Of a DNA stretch of 64,000 nt, positions 55,635 to 64,000 are shown piece after piece. This DNA comes from Burkholderia sp. Its GTDB lineage: Bacteria > Pseudomonadota > Gammaproteobacteria > Burkholderiales > Burkholderiaceae. Positions within the stretch are counted from its first letter, which is position 1. The number at the start of each line of letters is the position of its first letter. Under the pieces are notes generated by a model that saw nothing but the letters and a program-made list of their open reading frames with translations, was not told the origin of the DNA and ran no database searches. The stretch lies in contig JASLEG010000103.1 in NCBI GenBank assembly GCA_030151225.1, forward strand, positions 18,234-82,233. The letters run 5' to 3'. The position numbers and the translations under genes are program-made.

Positions 55635-58600
55635 ATGTCCATCCACGTCGCGCTTCACCACACCACCCGCTACCGCTACGACCGTCGCATCGGCCTCGGC
55701 CCGCAAGTCGTGCGGCTGCGTCCGGCGCCGCATTGCCGCACGCCGATCCTGTCGTACTCGATGAAGGTCGAGCCGGCCCAGCATTTCGTGAACTGGCAGC
55801 AGGACCCGTTCGCCAACTACATGGCGCGGCTCGTGTTTCCCGAGCAGACCGATCATTTCGAGATCACGATCGATCTGGTGGCCGAGATGTCGGTCTACAA
55901 CCCGTTCGACTTCTTCCTGGAGGAATCGGCCGGGCAGTTTCCGTTCGTCTACGACGCCGCGCTGCGCGACGAGCTCGCGCCTTACCTGGTGTGCGATGCC
56001 GCCGCGAGCGCCGCGCCGGCGTTCCGCGCCTATCTGGAAGGCATCGACCGCAAGCCGCAGGGCACGATCGACTTCCTGGTGGCGCTGAACCAGCAGCTGC
56101 AGCAGGACATCCGCTACCTCGTGCGCATGGAGCCGGGCGTGCAGACGCCCGAGGAAACGCTGACGCTGGCCTCGGGCTCGTGCCGCGACACCGGCTGGCT
56201 GCTCGTGCAGCTGTGCCGCCATCTGGGCCTGGCCGCGCGCTTCGTGTCGGGTTACCTGATCCAGCTCACGCCCGACGTGAAGTCGCTCGACGGCCCGAGC
56301 GGCACCGAGGTGGATTTCACCGACCTGCACGCGTGGTGCGAGGTGTATCTGCCCGGCGCGGGCTGGATCGGCTTCGATCCGACCTCGGGCCTGCTGGCCG
56401 GCGAGGGCCACATTCCGCTCGCCTGCACGCCGCAGCCCACCAGCGCCGCGCCGGTGGAAGGCCTGATCGACGAGTGCGAGGTCAGCTTCGAGCACGAGAT
56501 GGGCGTGACGCGCATCTACGAATCGCCGCGCGTCACCAAGCCGTACACGGAATCGCAATGGGCCGACGTGCTCGCGCTCGGCACCGAGGTGGACGCGAAG
56601 CTCGCGGCCGGCGACGTGCGCCTGACGCAGGGCGGCGAGCCGACCTTCGTGTCGATCGACGACCGCGACGGCGCCGAGTGGAACACCGACGCGCTCGGAC
56701 CCACCAAGCGCGGCTACGCCACCTCGCTGGTGCAGAAGCTGCGCGCCGAATACGGCGACGGCGGCTTCCTGCACTTCGGCCAGGGCAAGTGGTACCCGGG
56801 CGAGCAACTGCCGCGCTGGGCCCTGTCGGTGTTCTGGCGCAAGGACGGCCAGCCGGTGTGGCAGGACCCGGCGCTGTTCGCCGACGAGCGCGAGCCGACC
56901 GGCTACACGACCGCGGACGCGCAGCGCTTCATCCGCGCGCTGGCCGAGCGGCTCGGCATCACCGACGAGCACATCCGCCCCGGTTTCGAGGACGTCTGGT
57001 ACTACCTGTGGCGCGAGCGTCGCCTGCCGGTCAACGTCGATCCGTTCGACTCGCGGCTCGACGACGAGCTCGAGCGCGCGCGGCTGCGCAAGGTGTTCGA
57101 CCAGAAGCTCGACACCGTGATCGGCTACGTGCTGCCGCTCAAGCCGGTGCCGCAGTCGCCGGGCCTGGCCGGCGCGCGCTGGGAAACCGGCCCGTGGTTC
57201 TTCCGCGACGAGCGCATGTACCTGATCCCCGGCGATTCGCCGATGGGTTACCGCCTGCCGCTCGATTCGCTGCCGTGGGTGGGCAAGACCGATTACCCGT
57301 ACCTGATCGAGGTCGATCCGTTCGCGCCGGCCACGCCGCTGCCCACCGCCGAGGCGTTGCGCGCGCGCTACCTCGGCGCGGCCGACGCGCCGCGCTATCT
57401 GGCCGGCCAGCCGGCCGCGTTCGGCGCGCGCACGGCGATGCAGTCGCGGCTGGACGCGGTGTCGCCGGGCGAGGCAGGTGGTTTGGGTGACGCCGGCCGT
57501 GCCGCGAAGGCCGCGCCCGACGCCGCCGCATCGCGCTTGCCCGACCGCTTCGAATCGGCCGCCTGGATCACGCGCACCGCGATGTGCGCCGAGGTGCGCA
57601 ACGGCGTGCTGTACCTGTTCATGCCGCCGCTGGCCGAGCTCGAGGATTACCTCGACCTGCTGGCTGCGGTGGAGCTGACCGCGCGCTCGCTCGGCGTGCG
57701 GCTCGTGCTGGAGGGCTATCCGCCGCCGCGCGACCCGCGCCTCGCGGTGCTGGCCGTCACGCCCGATCCGGGCGTGATCGAGGTCAACATCCACCCGGCG
57801 CACGACTTCCCGCAGCTCGTGCAGCAGACCGAATTCCTCTACGACGCGGCGTGGCGCACGCGCCTGTCGTCGGAGAAGTTCATGATCGACGGCCGCCACG
57901 TCGGCACCGGCGGCGGCAACCACTTCGTGCTGGGCGGCGCCACGCCGGCCGACAGCCCGTTCCTGCGCCGCCCGGACCTGCTGGCGAGCCTGATCGCCTA
58001 CTGGCACAACCACCCGTCGCTGTCCTACCTGTTCTCGGGCCTGTTCATCGGGCCGACCAGCCAGGCGCCGCGCGTGGACGAGGCCCGCAACGATCAGGTG
58101 TACGAGCTCGACATCGCGTTCAAGGAAATCGAGCGCAACAAGCTGCTGTTCGGTCAGGACATGCCGCCCTGGCTGGTCGATCGCGTGCTGCGCAACCTGC
58201 TGATCGACGTCAGCGGCAACACGCACCGCTCCGAGTTCTGCATCGACAAGCTGTATTCGCCCGATTCGTCGACGGGTCGGCTCGGCCTGCTGGAGCTGCG
58301 CGCCTTCGAGATGCCGCCGCACGCGCGCATGAGCATCGTGCAGCAGCTGCTGCTGCGCGCGATGATCGCGCGCTTCTGGCGCGCGCCGTACAGCACGCCG
58401 CTCACGCGCTGGGGCACCGCGCTGCACGACCGCTTCATGCTGCCGGCCTTCATCGAGATGGATTTCGCCGACGTCATGACCGAGATGCGCGAGGCCGGCT
58501 TCGGCTTCGACGCGGCCTGGTTCGCGCCGCACTTCGAGTTCCGCTTCCCGCTGTTCGGGCAGGTGGCCGTGAAGGGCATCGAGCTGAGCCTGCGCGGCGC

Positions 58601-59084
58601 GCTCGAGCCGTGGCACGTGATGGGCGAGGAGGGCGCCACCGGCGGCACGGTGCGTTACGTCGATTCGTCGCTCGAGCGGCTCGAGGTACACGTCACGGGC
58701 CTGAACGACAACCGCCACGTGGTGACCGTCAACGGCCGCGCGCTGCCGCTGCAACCCACCGGCACCGTGGGCGAGTACGTGGCCGGGGTGCGCTACAAGG
58801 CCTGGGCGCCGCCCTCGGCGCTGCATCCGACGATCGGCGTGCACGCGCCGCTGACCTTCGATATCGTCGATACCTGGATGCAGCGTTCGCTCGGCGGTTG
58901 CCGCTACCACGTCGCGCACCCGGGTGGCCGCAACTACGCGACCTTCCCGGTCAATGCGTACGAGGCGGAAAGCCGGCGCCTGGCGCGCTTCGTGTCGATC
59001 GGCCACACGCCGGGGCGCATGGACGTGGCGCCGGCCGCGCCGAGCCGCGAATTCCCGTTCACGCTCGATCTGCGGCGCGACTGA
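55635..59084 (+). CDS. Transglutaminase fused to DUF2126 putative amidoligase
   Basis: Very large cytoplasmic protein of 1149 residues. Residues 1-85 are the bacterial transglutaminase N-terminal domain. The core at about 150-270 has Cys183 (LASGSCRDTGWLLVQ), His (FTDLHAWCEVY) and Asp (WIGFDPTSG), a complete triad. From about 300 to the end is DUF2126, annotated by Pfam as a putative amidoligase: RLTQGGEPTFVSIDDRDGAE, GFEDVWYYLWRERRLPVNVD, VGTGGGNHFVLGGATPADSP. Fusion of a peptidase/transglutaminase fold with a possible ligase suggests one protein both makes and cleaves or cross-links a peptide bond. There is no signal peptide. The 177-base gap upstream may hold a promoter. Confidence 0.92.
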   Translation: MSIHVALHHTTRYRYDRRIGLGPQVVRLRPAPHCRTPILSYSMKVEPAQHFVNWQQDPFANYMARLVFPEQTDHFEITIDLVAEMSVYNPFDFFLEESAGQFPFVYDAALRDELAPYLVCDAAASAAPAFRAYLEGIDRKPQGTIDFLVALNQQLQQDIRYLVRMEPGVQTPEETLTLASGSCRDTGWLLVQLCRHLGLAARFVSGYLIQLTPDVKSLDGPSGTEVDFTDLHAWCEVYLPGAGWIGFDPTSGLLAGEGHIPLACTPQPTSAAPVEGLIDECEVSFEHEMGVTRIYESPRVTKPYTESQWADVLALGTEVDAKLAAGDVRLTQGGEPTFVSIDDRDGAEWNTDALGPTKRGYATSLVQKLRAEYGDGGFLHFGQGKWYPGEQLPRWALSVFWRKDGQPVWQDPALFADEREPTGYTTADAQRFIRALAERLGITDEHIRPGFEDVWYYLWRERRLPVNVDPFDSRLDDELERARLRKVFDQKLDTVIGYVLPLKPVPQSPGLAGARWETGPWFFRDERMYLIPGDSPMGYRLPLDSLPWVGKTDYPYLIEVDPFAPATPLPTAEALRARYLGAADAPRYLAGQPAAFGARTAMQSRLDAVSPGEAGGLGDAGRAAKAAPDAAASRLPDRFESAAWITRTAMCAEVRNGVLYLFMPPLAELEDYLDLLAAVELTARSLGVRLVLEGYPPPRDPRLAVLAVTPDPGVIEVNIHPAHDFPQLVQQTEFLYDAAWRTRLSSEKFMIDGRHVGTGGGNHFVLGGATPADSPFLRRPDLLASLIAYWHNHPSLSYLFSGLFIGPTSQAPRVDEARNDQVYELDIAFKEIERNKLLFGQDMPPWLVDRVLRNLLIDVSGNTHRSEFCIDKLYSPDSSTGRLGLLELRAFEMPPHARMSIVQQLLLRAMIARFWRAPYSTPLTRWGTALHDRFMLPAFIEMDFADVMTEMREAGFGFDAAWFAPHFEFRFPLFGQVAVKGIELSLRGALEPWHVMGEEGATGGTVRYVDSSLERLEVHVTGLNDNRHVVTVNGRALPLQPTGTVGEYVAGVRYKAWAPPSALHPTIGVHAPLTFDIVDTWMQRSLGGCRYHVAHPGGRNYATFPVNAYEAESRRLARFVSIGHTPGRMDVAPAAPSREFPFTLDLRRD

Positions 59085-59253
59085 AGGGGGCTTCGAGGGC
59101 GGGGCGCATCGGCGAAAAGTCGCGCCCGATGCGCTCCGTTGCCGGAATCACCTGCCAGGAATGATAGGATTCCGGCTCGACGGGCGGCGGCGGTCGCGGA
59201 CGAGGGGTCCGCGGCCCGGCAAGCGTGCTGCCCCAGGCTGAAGAAACGACATC

Positions 59254-61911
59254 GTGCTTTCCCAACATACCGACGATCTGGCCGCCGACGACGCCATGCA
59301 TACGCTCTTCGACACGGGATCGATCCAGGACGCCGCCGAGCTCGGCGCGGCGCTGGCCGCACCGGCCGTGACCGGCCGCTTCGACGAGCTGCGCGGCGGC
59401 GCCGCGGCGCTGCAGACGGCCGCGCTCGCGCCCGTCTGGCGCGAATTTTTCACGCACCTCGGCGCCGTGGGCTTCGCCGACCTCGACCGCCGCGCCGAAT
59501 CGCTCGAGCGCCGCATGCGCGAGAACGGCCTGGCCTATCAGCTGCACGACCTCAATGCCGGCGGCAGCGCGGCGCGGCCCTGGTCGCTCGACCTGCTGCC
59601 GATGATCCTCGCGCCCGGCGACTGGGCCGAGATCGAGCGCGGCGTGCTGCAGCGCGCGCGTCTGCTCAATGCGGTGGTGGCCGACGTGTACGGCGAGCAG
59701 ACCCTGCTGCGCGAGGGCCTGCTGCCGCCCGCGCTGGTGACGGGCCACCCCGGCTATCAGCGCTCGATGCACGGCGCGACCGTGCCCGGCAACATGTGGC
59801 TGCACCTCGTGGCGCTCGACCTGATGCGCGGCCCCGACGGGCAGTGGCGCATGGTGGCGCAGCACACGCAGGGGCCGACCGGGCTCGGCTATCTGCTCGA
59901 GAACCGGGTGATCGTGTCGCGCCTGTTCCCGCGCGCGTTCCGCGGCCTGCGCGTGCAGCGGCTCGCGGCCAGCTACCGGGCGCTGCTGCACAGCATGCAG
60001 GACCTGAGCCCGGCCAAGAAGAACTCGCGCATCGTGCTGCTCACGCCGGGCCGCCATGCGCCGACCTATTTCGAGCACGCCTATCTGGCGCGCTACCTGG
60101 GCCTCACGCTGGTGGAAGGCGGTGACCTGACCGCGCGCGACAACCACGTCTACCTGAAGACGCTGAGCGGCCTCGAGCCCGTGCACGGCATCCTGCGCCG
60201 CGTCGACGACGAATGGCTCGATCCGCTCGAACTGCGTCCCGATTCCATGCTCGGCGTGCCGGGCCTGCTGCAGGCGGTGCGCGCCGGCAACGTGCTGCTC
60301 GCCAATGCGCCCGGCTCGGGCTTCCTCGAATCGCCGGGCGTGCTCGGCTTCCTGCCGAAGCTGGCCGAGCACGTGCTCGGCGAGAGCCTGAGCCTGCCCG
60401 CGCTGCCGACCTGGTGGTGCGGCGAGGCCGCGGCCTGCGCCGAGGCGCTGCCGCACATTCCGCGCGCCATCATCAAGCCGGCCTATCCGGCGCATCTGCA
60501 GGCGGGCGGGCGCTTCGACCCGGTGCTCGGCGCGCGCCTGAATTCCCAGCAGCTGGCCGAATGGCGCGCGCGGATCCTGGCCGATCCCGCGCACTACGTG
60601 ATCCAGTCCGATTTCCCGCCGTCGCAGGCGCCCACCTGGCCGAGCAGCACGCAGGCCTACGAGGGCGGCGCGCGCATCGTGCCCAGGCCGCTGCTGCTGC
60701 GCGTGTTCGCGATGGCCGACGGCGCCGGCTCGTGGCGCGTGCTGCCGGGCGGGCTGTCACGCGTGGGCACCCGCGACGAGCTGTTCAACGCGCCGATGCC
60801 GCGCGGCGGCAGCAGCGTGGACACCTGGGTGATCACCGAGGGCGCGATCGATCCGACCACGATGCTGCAGACGCATCTGGGCCCCGACGATCTGGTGGCG
60901 CGCTCGCGCACCATCTCGAGCCGCGCGGCCGAGAACCTGTTCTGGCTCGGCCGCTACACCGAGCGCGCGGCGAACCTCACGCGCCTGGCGCGCGCCGCGT
61001 TCGAGCGGCTGCGCGGCGAGGACGACGTGGACAGCCCCGCGCATCTGGAGCTGCTCGACGCGCTGTGCCGCGAGAACGGCCTGATTCCGGCCGACACGCA
61101 ATCGGCCACCACCTCGCCGCACGACTTCCAGCAGGCGCTGGCGCGCACGCTGTCGCGCCGCGCCGATCACGGCTCGGGCATCGCCGCCTGCGTGCTCGGC
61201 ATGCGCGGCGCGGCCGCCGCGATCCGCGAGCGGCTCTCGCGCGACCAGTGGCGCCTGATCGACGACGCCACGCAGCTGTTCGACGATCCGTCGTCGTCGG
61301 CCGGCGAGGACGAGCCCGAGGAGCAGCTCGGCAATGCCGCGCTGCAGATGCTCGACCGCCTGAACCTGCTGCTGTCGGCGATCACCGGCGCGCAGACCGA
61401 CAACATGACGCGCGACGACGGCTGGCGCCTGCTGTCGGTGGGCCGCCAGATCGACCGCATCGACTTCCTGGCCAGCGTGCTGCGCTTCGCGTTCGAGGAC
61501 GGCGCCGTGACCAAGCAGGACGGCTTCGAACTCGTGCTCGAGCTGTTCGACAGCACCATCACGTTCCGCTCGCAGTTCCAGCGCTGCTTCGACGTGGCGC
61601 CGCTGCTGTCGCTGGTGGTGCTGAACGGCGACAACCCGCGCTCGCTCGCGTGGGTCGTGCTGAAGATGCAGGGGCGGCTGACCAAGGTCGAGCACGGCGA
61701 GGGCTATGCGCTGTCGAAGCTGACCGAGACCATGCCGGAGATCGGCAAGTGGTCGCTGCACGCGCTGTGCGAGACCGACGAGGACGGCCGCCACGCGACG
61801 CTGCTCGAACATCTGCAGGCCACGAGCCGCGCGGCCTGGGATCTGTCGAACCGGATCGGCGAGCGCTATTTCAGTCACGTGCGGGAATCGGGCAGGTCGT
61901 TATGGGGATGA
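59254..61911 (+). CDS. Fused circularly permuted ATP-grasp/alpha-E protein
   Basis: An 885-residue fusion joining, in one chain, what 52066-53481 and 53558-54499 encode separately. Residues about 30-515 form the ATP-grasp part (RDNHVYLKTLSGLEPVHGIL, VIIKPAYPAHLQAGGR-like region, MPRGGSSVDTWVITEG). The alpha-E part from about 548 starts RAAENLFWLGRYTERAANLT with the ER motif. The ATP-grasp half differs clearly from the first copy, so this is an old duplication, not a recent one. A GTG start is used at 59254; ATG at 59296 is a possible later start. Its stop overlaps the next transglutaminase gene. Confidence 0.9.
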   Translation: MLSQHTDDLAADDAMHTLFDTGSIQDAAELGAALAAPAVTGRFDELRGGAAALQTAALAPVWREFFTHLGAVGFADLDRRAESLERRMRENGLAYQLHDLNAGGSAARPWSLDLLPMILAPGDWAEIERGVLQRARLLNAVVADVYGEQTLLREGLLPPALVTGHPGYQRSMHGATVPGNMWLHLVALDLMRGPDGQWRMVAQHTQGPTGLGYLLENRVIVSRLFPRAFRGLRVQRLAASYRALLHSMQDLSPAKKNSRIVLLTPGRHAPTYFEHAYLARYLGLTLVEGGDLTARDNHVYLKTLSGLEPVHGILRRVDDEWLDPLELRPDSMLGVPGLLQAVRAGNVLLANAPGSGFLESPGVLGFLPKLAEHVLGESLSLPALPTWWCGEAAACAEALPHIPRAIIKPAYPAHLQAGGRFDPVLGARLNSQQLAEWRARILADPAHYVIQSDFPPSQAPTWPSSTQAYEGGARIVPRPLLLRVFAMADGAGSWRVLPGGLSRVGTRDELFNAPMPRGGSSVDTWVITEGAIDPTTMLQTHLGPDDLVARSRTISSRAAENLFWLGRYTERAANLTRLARAAFERLRGEDDVDSPAHLELLDALCRENGLIPADTQSATTSPHDFQQALARTLSRRADHGSGIAACVLGMRGAAAAIRERLSRDQWRLIDDATQLFDDPSSSAGEDEPEEQLGNAALQMLDRLNLLLSAITGAQTDNMTRDDGWRLLSVGRQIDRIDFLASVLRFAFEDGAVTKQDGFELVLELFDSTITFRSQFQRCFDVAPLLSLVVLNGDNPRSLAWVVLKMQGRLTKVEHGEGYALSKLTETMPEIGKWSLHALCETDEDGRHATLLEHLQATSRAAWDLSNRIGERYFSHVRESGRSLWG

Positions 61912-63008
61912 GCGGGAAGAATTCCGGGCCGGACGCGCGCGTGGCGCGCACCGACGAGACGGTGGCACGCGACCCGGCGGATGTGGCGAAGCCCGCGCCG
62001 GCACCGGCTGCTGCAGCTGCTGCAGCGGCCCCGGCCGCGCCGGCCGTCTCCGTCACCGAGCCGCGCACGCTGCGGGTCACCCACGACACGCGCTATCGCT
62101 ACGCGGCGCGCGTCGAATCGGCCCAGCATCAGGCACGCCTCACGCCGCTCGACCTGCCGCGCCAGCAGCGGCTCGATTTCGCGCTCTACATCGAGCCGGC
62201 GCCCGAGGGCATCGGCGTGGAGATCGACGCCTTCGACAATCAGCGCACCTCGTTCGCGCTGAACCAGCCGCACGAGGAGCTGTTCGTGCGCAGCCGCAGC
62301 GTGGTGCGCGTGAGCCCGCCCAGGCTCGCGGCCGGCAAGCGCGGCGAGCCGCCGCCGGCGATCGCCTTGCCGGCGCCGGGCACGGCCAGCGCCTGGGAAG
62401 CGGTGCGCGAGCGGCTGACCTATCGCGCCGGCCAGCCCTACGATGCGGCCAGCGAATTCGTGTTTCCGTCCCATCACGTGGCGATCCACGCCGATCTGGC
62501 TGCCTACGGCGCGAAGAGCTTCACGCCGGGCCGGCCGCTGGTGCAGGCCGCCTGGGAACTGATGCGGCGCATCCACGCCGATTTCGCCTACACGCCGAAC
62601 AGCACCGACGTCGGCACCACGGCGCTGGCCGCGCTCGCGCTGCGCAAGGGCGTGTGTCAGGATTTCGCGCACGTGATGATCGGCGCGATGCGCTCGCTGG
62701 GGCTCGCGGCGCGCTACGTCAGCGGCTATCTGCTGACCCAGCCGCCGCCGGGCCAGCCGCGCCTGATCGGGGCCGACGCGTCGCATGCGTGGGTCGAGGT
62801 GTACGACCCGGCCTGGCCCGAGGACGGCGGCTGGCTGCAGCTCGATCCGACCAACGATCGCGCGCCCGGCAACGACTATGTGATGCTGTCGATCGGCCGC
62901 GATTATGCCGACGTCACGCCGCTGCGCGGCGTGATTCGCGGCGGCGGCGTGGATCAGGTGCTGACGGTGGGCGTGACGGTCGAGCCGATCGAGGGCGCGG
63001 CCGACTGA
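61902..63008 (+). CDS. Transglutaminase-like cysteine protein (third copy)
   Basis: A 368-residue protein. After a 45-residue Ala/Pro-rich linker comes the bacterial transglutaminase N-terminal domain (about 50-140, LRVTHDTRYRYAARVESAQH) and a core with Cys252 (LRKGVCQDFAHVMIGAM), His (DASHAWVEVYD) and Asp (GWLQLDPTND). The triad is complete, unlike in the copy at 54510. ATG at 61902 or 61908; the latter forms an ATGA overlap with the fused ATP-grasp gene. Translational coupling means the two act together. It is the last gene of the cluster. Confidence 0.88.
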   Translation: MGMSGKNSGPDARVARTDETVARDPADVAKPAPAPAAAAAAAAPAAPAVSVTEPRTLRVTHDTRYRYAARVESAQHQARLTPLDLPRQQRLDFALYIEPAPEGIGVEIDAFDNQRTSFALNQPHEELFVRSRSVVRVSPPRLAAGKRGEPPPAIALPAPGTASAWEAVRERLTYRAGQPYDAASEFVFPSHHVAIHADLAAYGAKSFTPGRPLVQAAWELMRRIHADFAYTPNSTDVGTTALAALALRKGVCQDFAHVMIGAMRSLGLAARYVSGYLLTQPPPGQPRLIGADASHAWVEVYDPAWPEDGGWLQLDPTNDRAPGNDYVMLSIGRDYADVTPLRGVIRGGGVDQVLTVGVTVEPIEGAAD

Positions 63009-63039
63009 AGCGCGCTCGGGCCGCGCTTGCCTGCGGGAT

Positions 63040-63429
63040 TCAGAACGTGGTGATTGCGGTGCCGGCCGGCCGTTCGGCCGCCGCCGTGGCGGCCCGCGTG
63101 TCGCGCACCAGGTGATGCTCGAGCCGCACGCGCAGCACGCCGTCGAGCGCCAGCATCTGTTCGCGCAGGGCGCGCGCGCTGCGCTCGCCGATGCCGTCCA
63201 GCACGATGGTCTGCGTGATCAGGCGGCGACAGCGCGTGTGGCTGAGGTCGCGCGCGTTCGCGTCCTGTTCGGCCAGATAGGCAAGCACGCGCGCGGCGGC
63301 ATCGCGATCGATCGTGGAAACGACGTGGAAGACGTGCGTCAGCGTGGCGCCGGGCAGACACAGCGAGGAATCAGCGATCAGATCTGCCACGGAGGAAGGG
63401 CGGGAATGCTGCTGGACGGGCTGCTGCAT
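63040..63429 (-). CDS. Hypothetical protein with an ACT-like pattern
   Basis: A 129-residue protein. The middle (ATLTHVFHVVSTIDRDAAAR, then LITQTIVLDGIGERSARALR) alternates hydrophobic strands and helices much like ACT/RAM ligand-binding domains, and it ends with VRLEHHLVRDTRAATAAAER. No family was recognised. The start at 63429 has CGGAG 6-7 bases upstream. It converges on the last transglutaminase gene, 31 bases apart, and is preceded by an MFS gene on the same strand. Confidence 0.65.
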   Translation of the reverse strand: MQQPVQQHSRPSSVADLIADSSLCLPGATLTHVFHVVSTIDRDAAARVLAYLAEQDANARDLSHTRCRRLITQTIVLDGIGERSARALREQMLALDGVLRVRLEHHLVRDTRAATAAAERPAGTAITTF

Positions 63430-63659
63430 GGAGGCTCCGGTAAGGATTGTCGAACCGGTGCCGGCGTTGCCGCTCCCGCTTCGTTGCCGACTGTCGGCCG
63501 CATCGCCTGATGGCGTCCACCTTGCCCGGGAAGGCAGGTTGGCGTCGGGAAACCCGACTCTGGATGCAGGCGTCATGATAAGGAAAAAAGCGCCCGCTTG
63601 CCAAGTCGCGTCTTCGCCCGCGTTTCGACCCCCACCCATTCCCCTTGTATCGCCCCTGA

Positions 63660-64000
63660 TCACCCGCCCGTCGGTTCGCTCGCGGGGCCCGTGGTGTCCC
63701 CGATCGGCGCGTCGCTCGTGCGCACCCGGCCCAGAAACACGAACGCAACCAGGGCGCACAGCGCGGTGATCGCGGTCAGGCCGTCGAGCAGGTGATCGAA
63801 CGCGGCATGCTGCACGGCGCGCAGGCTGGCCGGCGAGAGGCCCGGCAGCAGCGCCGCGGCCTGGGTCAGATCGCCGGTGGCGAGCCGCGCGGCGGCCGCG
63901 GCGATCGCCTGCCCGGGCACACCGCTCGCGCCCGGCAACGCGCCGAGCCCGTGCGCGGCCAGCGCCGCGAGCCATGCCCCCGAAATCGCCAGGGCCACGC
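63660..64000 (-). CDS. MFS transporter, C-terminal part (gene runs off the window end)
   Basis: About 113 residues are visible. A hydrophobic segment (ALAISGAWLAALAAHGLGAL), a variable periplasmic-like loop (LPGLSPASLRAVQHAAFDHL) and the final helix (TAITALCALVAFVFLGRV) match the last two helices of 14-helix drug exporters (DHA2 family). The true start lies beyond base 64000. Substrate cannot be inferred. Confidence 0.6.
   Translation of the reverse strand, partial: VALAISGAWLAALAAHGLGALPGASGVPGQAIAAAAARLATGDLTQAAALLPGLSPASLRAVQHAAFDHLLDGLTAITALCALVAFVFLGRVRTSDAPIGDTTGPASEPTGG

Noticed and set aside
55578..59006. Reverse-strand open frame of over 1100 codons opposite the transglutaminase-DUF2126 gene
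   Set aside because: It is Arg/His/Ala/Gly-rich with no domain, an artefact of high GC at third codon positions; the plus-strand gene has full domain evidence.

Overview
The window is GC-rich, densely coded DNA with a gene repertoire typical of Burkholderia: many LysR regulators, an OmpC-type porin, MHS and AAHS symporters, an Lrp-controlled ACC deaminase, and AhpC/AhpF. The true ACC deaminase together with L-idonate/gluconate dehydrogenases suggests a plant-associated species such as the gladioli/glumae/plantarii group. That placement is inferred from gene content; no marker gene is present. No rRNA, tRNA, CRISPR array, IS element or prophage was recognised.

Layout. 1-8393: a truncated LysR gene divergent from an SDR, a dienelactone-hydrolase-like gene, then an oligopeptide-type ABC transporter (two ATPases, two permeases, binding protein) interrupted by an opposite-strand membrane-protein gene. 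8440-9770: an AT-richer island with one secreted orphan protein and the frameshifted remains of a Cys-rich secreted protein. 9775-15923: a 2OG-oxygenase-like protein, a bestrophin, a YdeP-type molybdopterin oxidoreductase, and a MocR regulator with a coupled small winged-helix protein. 15954-21765: LysR, porin, secreted hydrolase, MHS symporter and a cytoplasmic paralogue of the hydrolase, probably one uptake and hydrolysis module. 21847-25501: a self-associating (AIDA-type) autotransporter overlapping its own O-heptosyltransferase gene. 25594-28551: a small CC-x-SGC protein, a short CDF-type transporter and a lipoprotein subtilase. 29043-35116: HpaI aldolase, small proteins, LysR, a TPP-dependent enzyme and an MFS symporter. 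35810-38742: a TRAP transporter whose large permease gene carries an in-frame amber stop. 38900-43005: a His-rich peptide, acdR/acdS, and idnO/idnD. 43149-51571: MAPEG, LysR, ahpF/ahpC, DUF817, UPF0149/SEC-C, two nitroreductases and an orphan.

52066-63008 holds six consecutive genes of the poorly understood family that joins circularly permuted ATP-grasp, alpha-E, transglutaminase-like and DUF2126 (putative amidoligase) domains. The set is present about twice: separate ATP-grasp, alpha-E, transglutaminase and transglutaminase-DUF2126 genes, then an ATP-grasp/alpha-E fusion plus a third transglutaminase. The first transglutaminase has serine where the catalytic cysteine should be. This is the best candidate for an undescribed system: a peptide-ligating and peptide-cleaving or cross-linking pathway of unknown product. 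The window ends with a small ACT-like orphan and the C-terminus of an MFS exporter.
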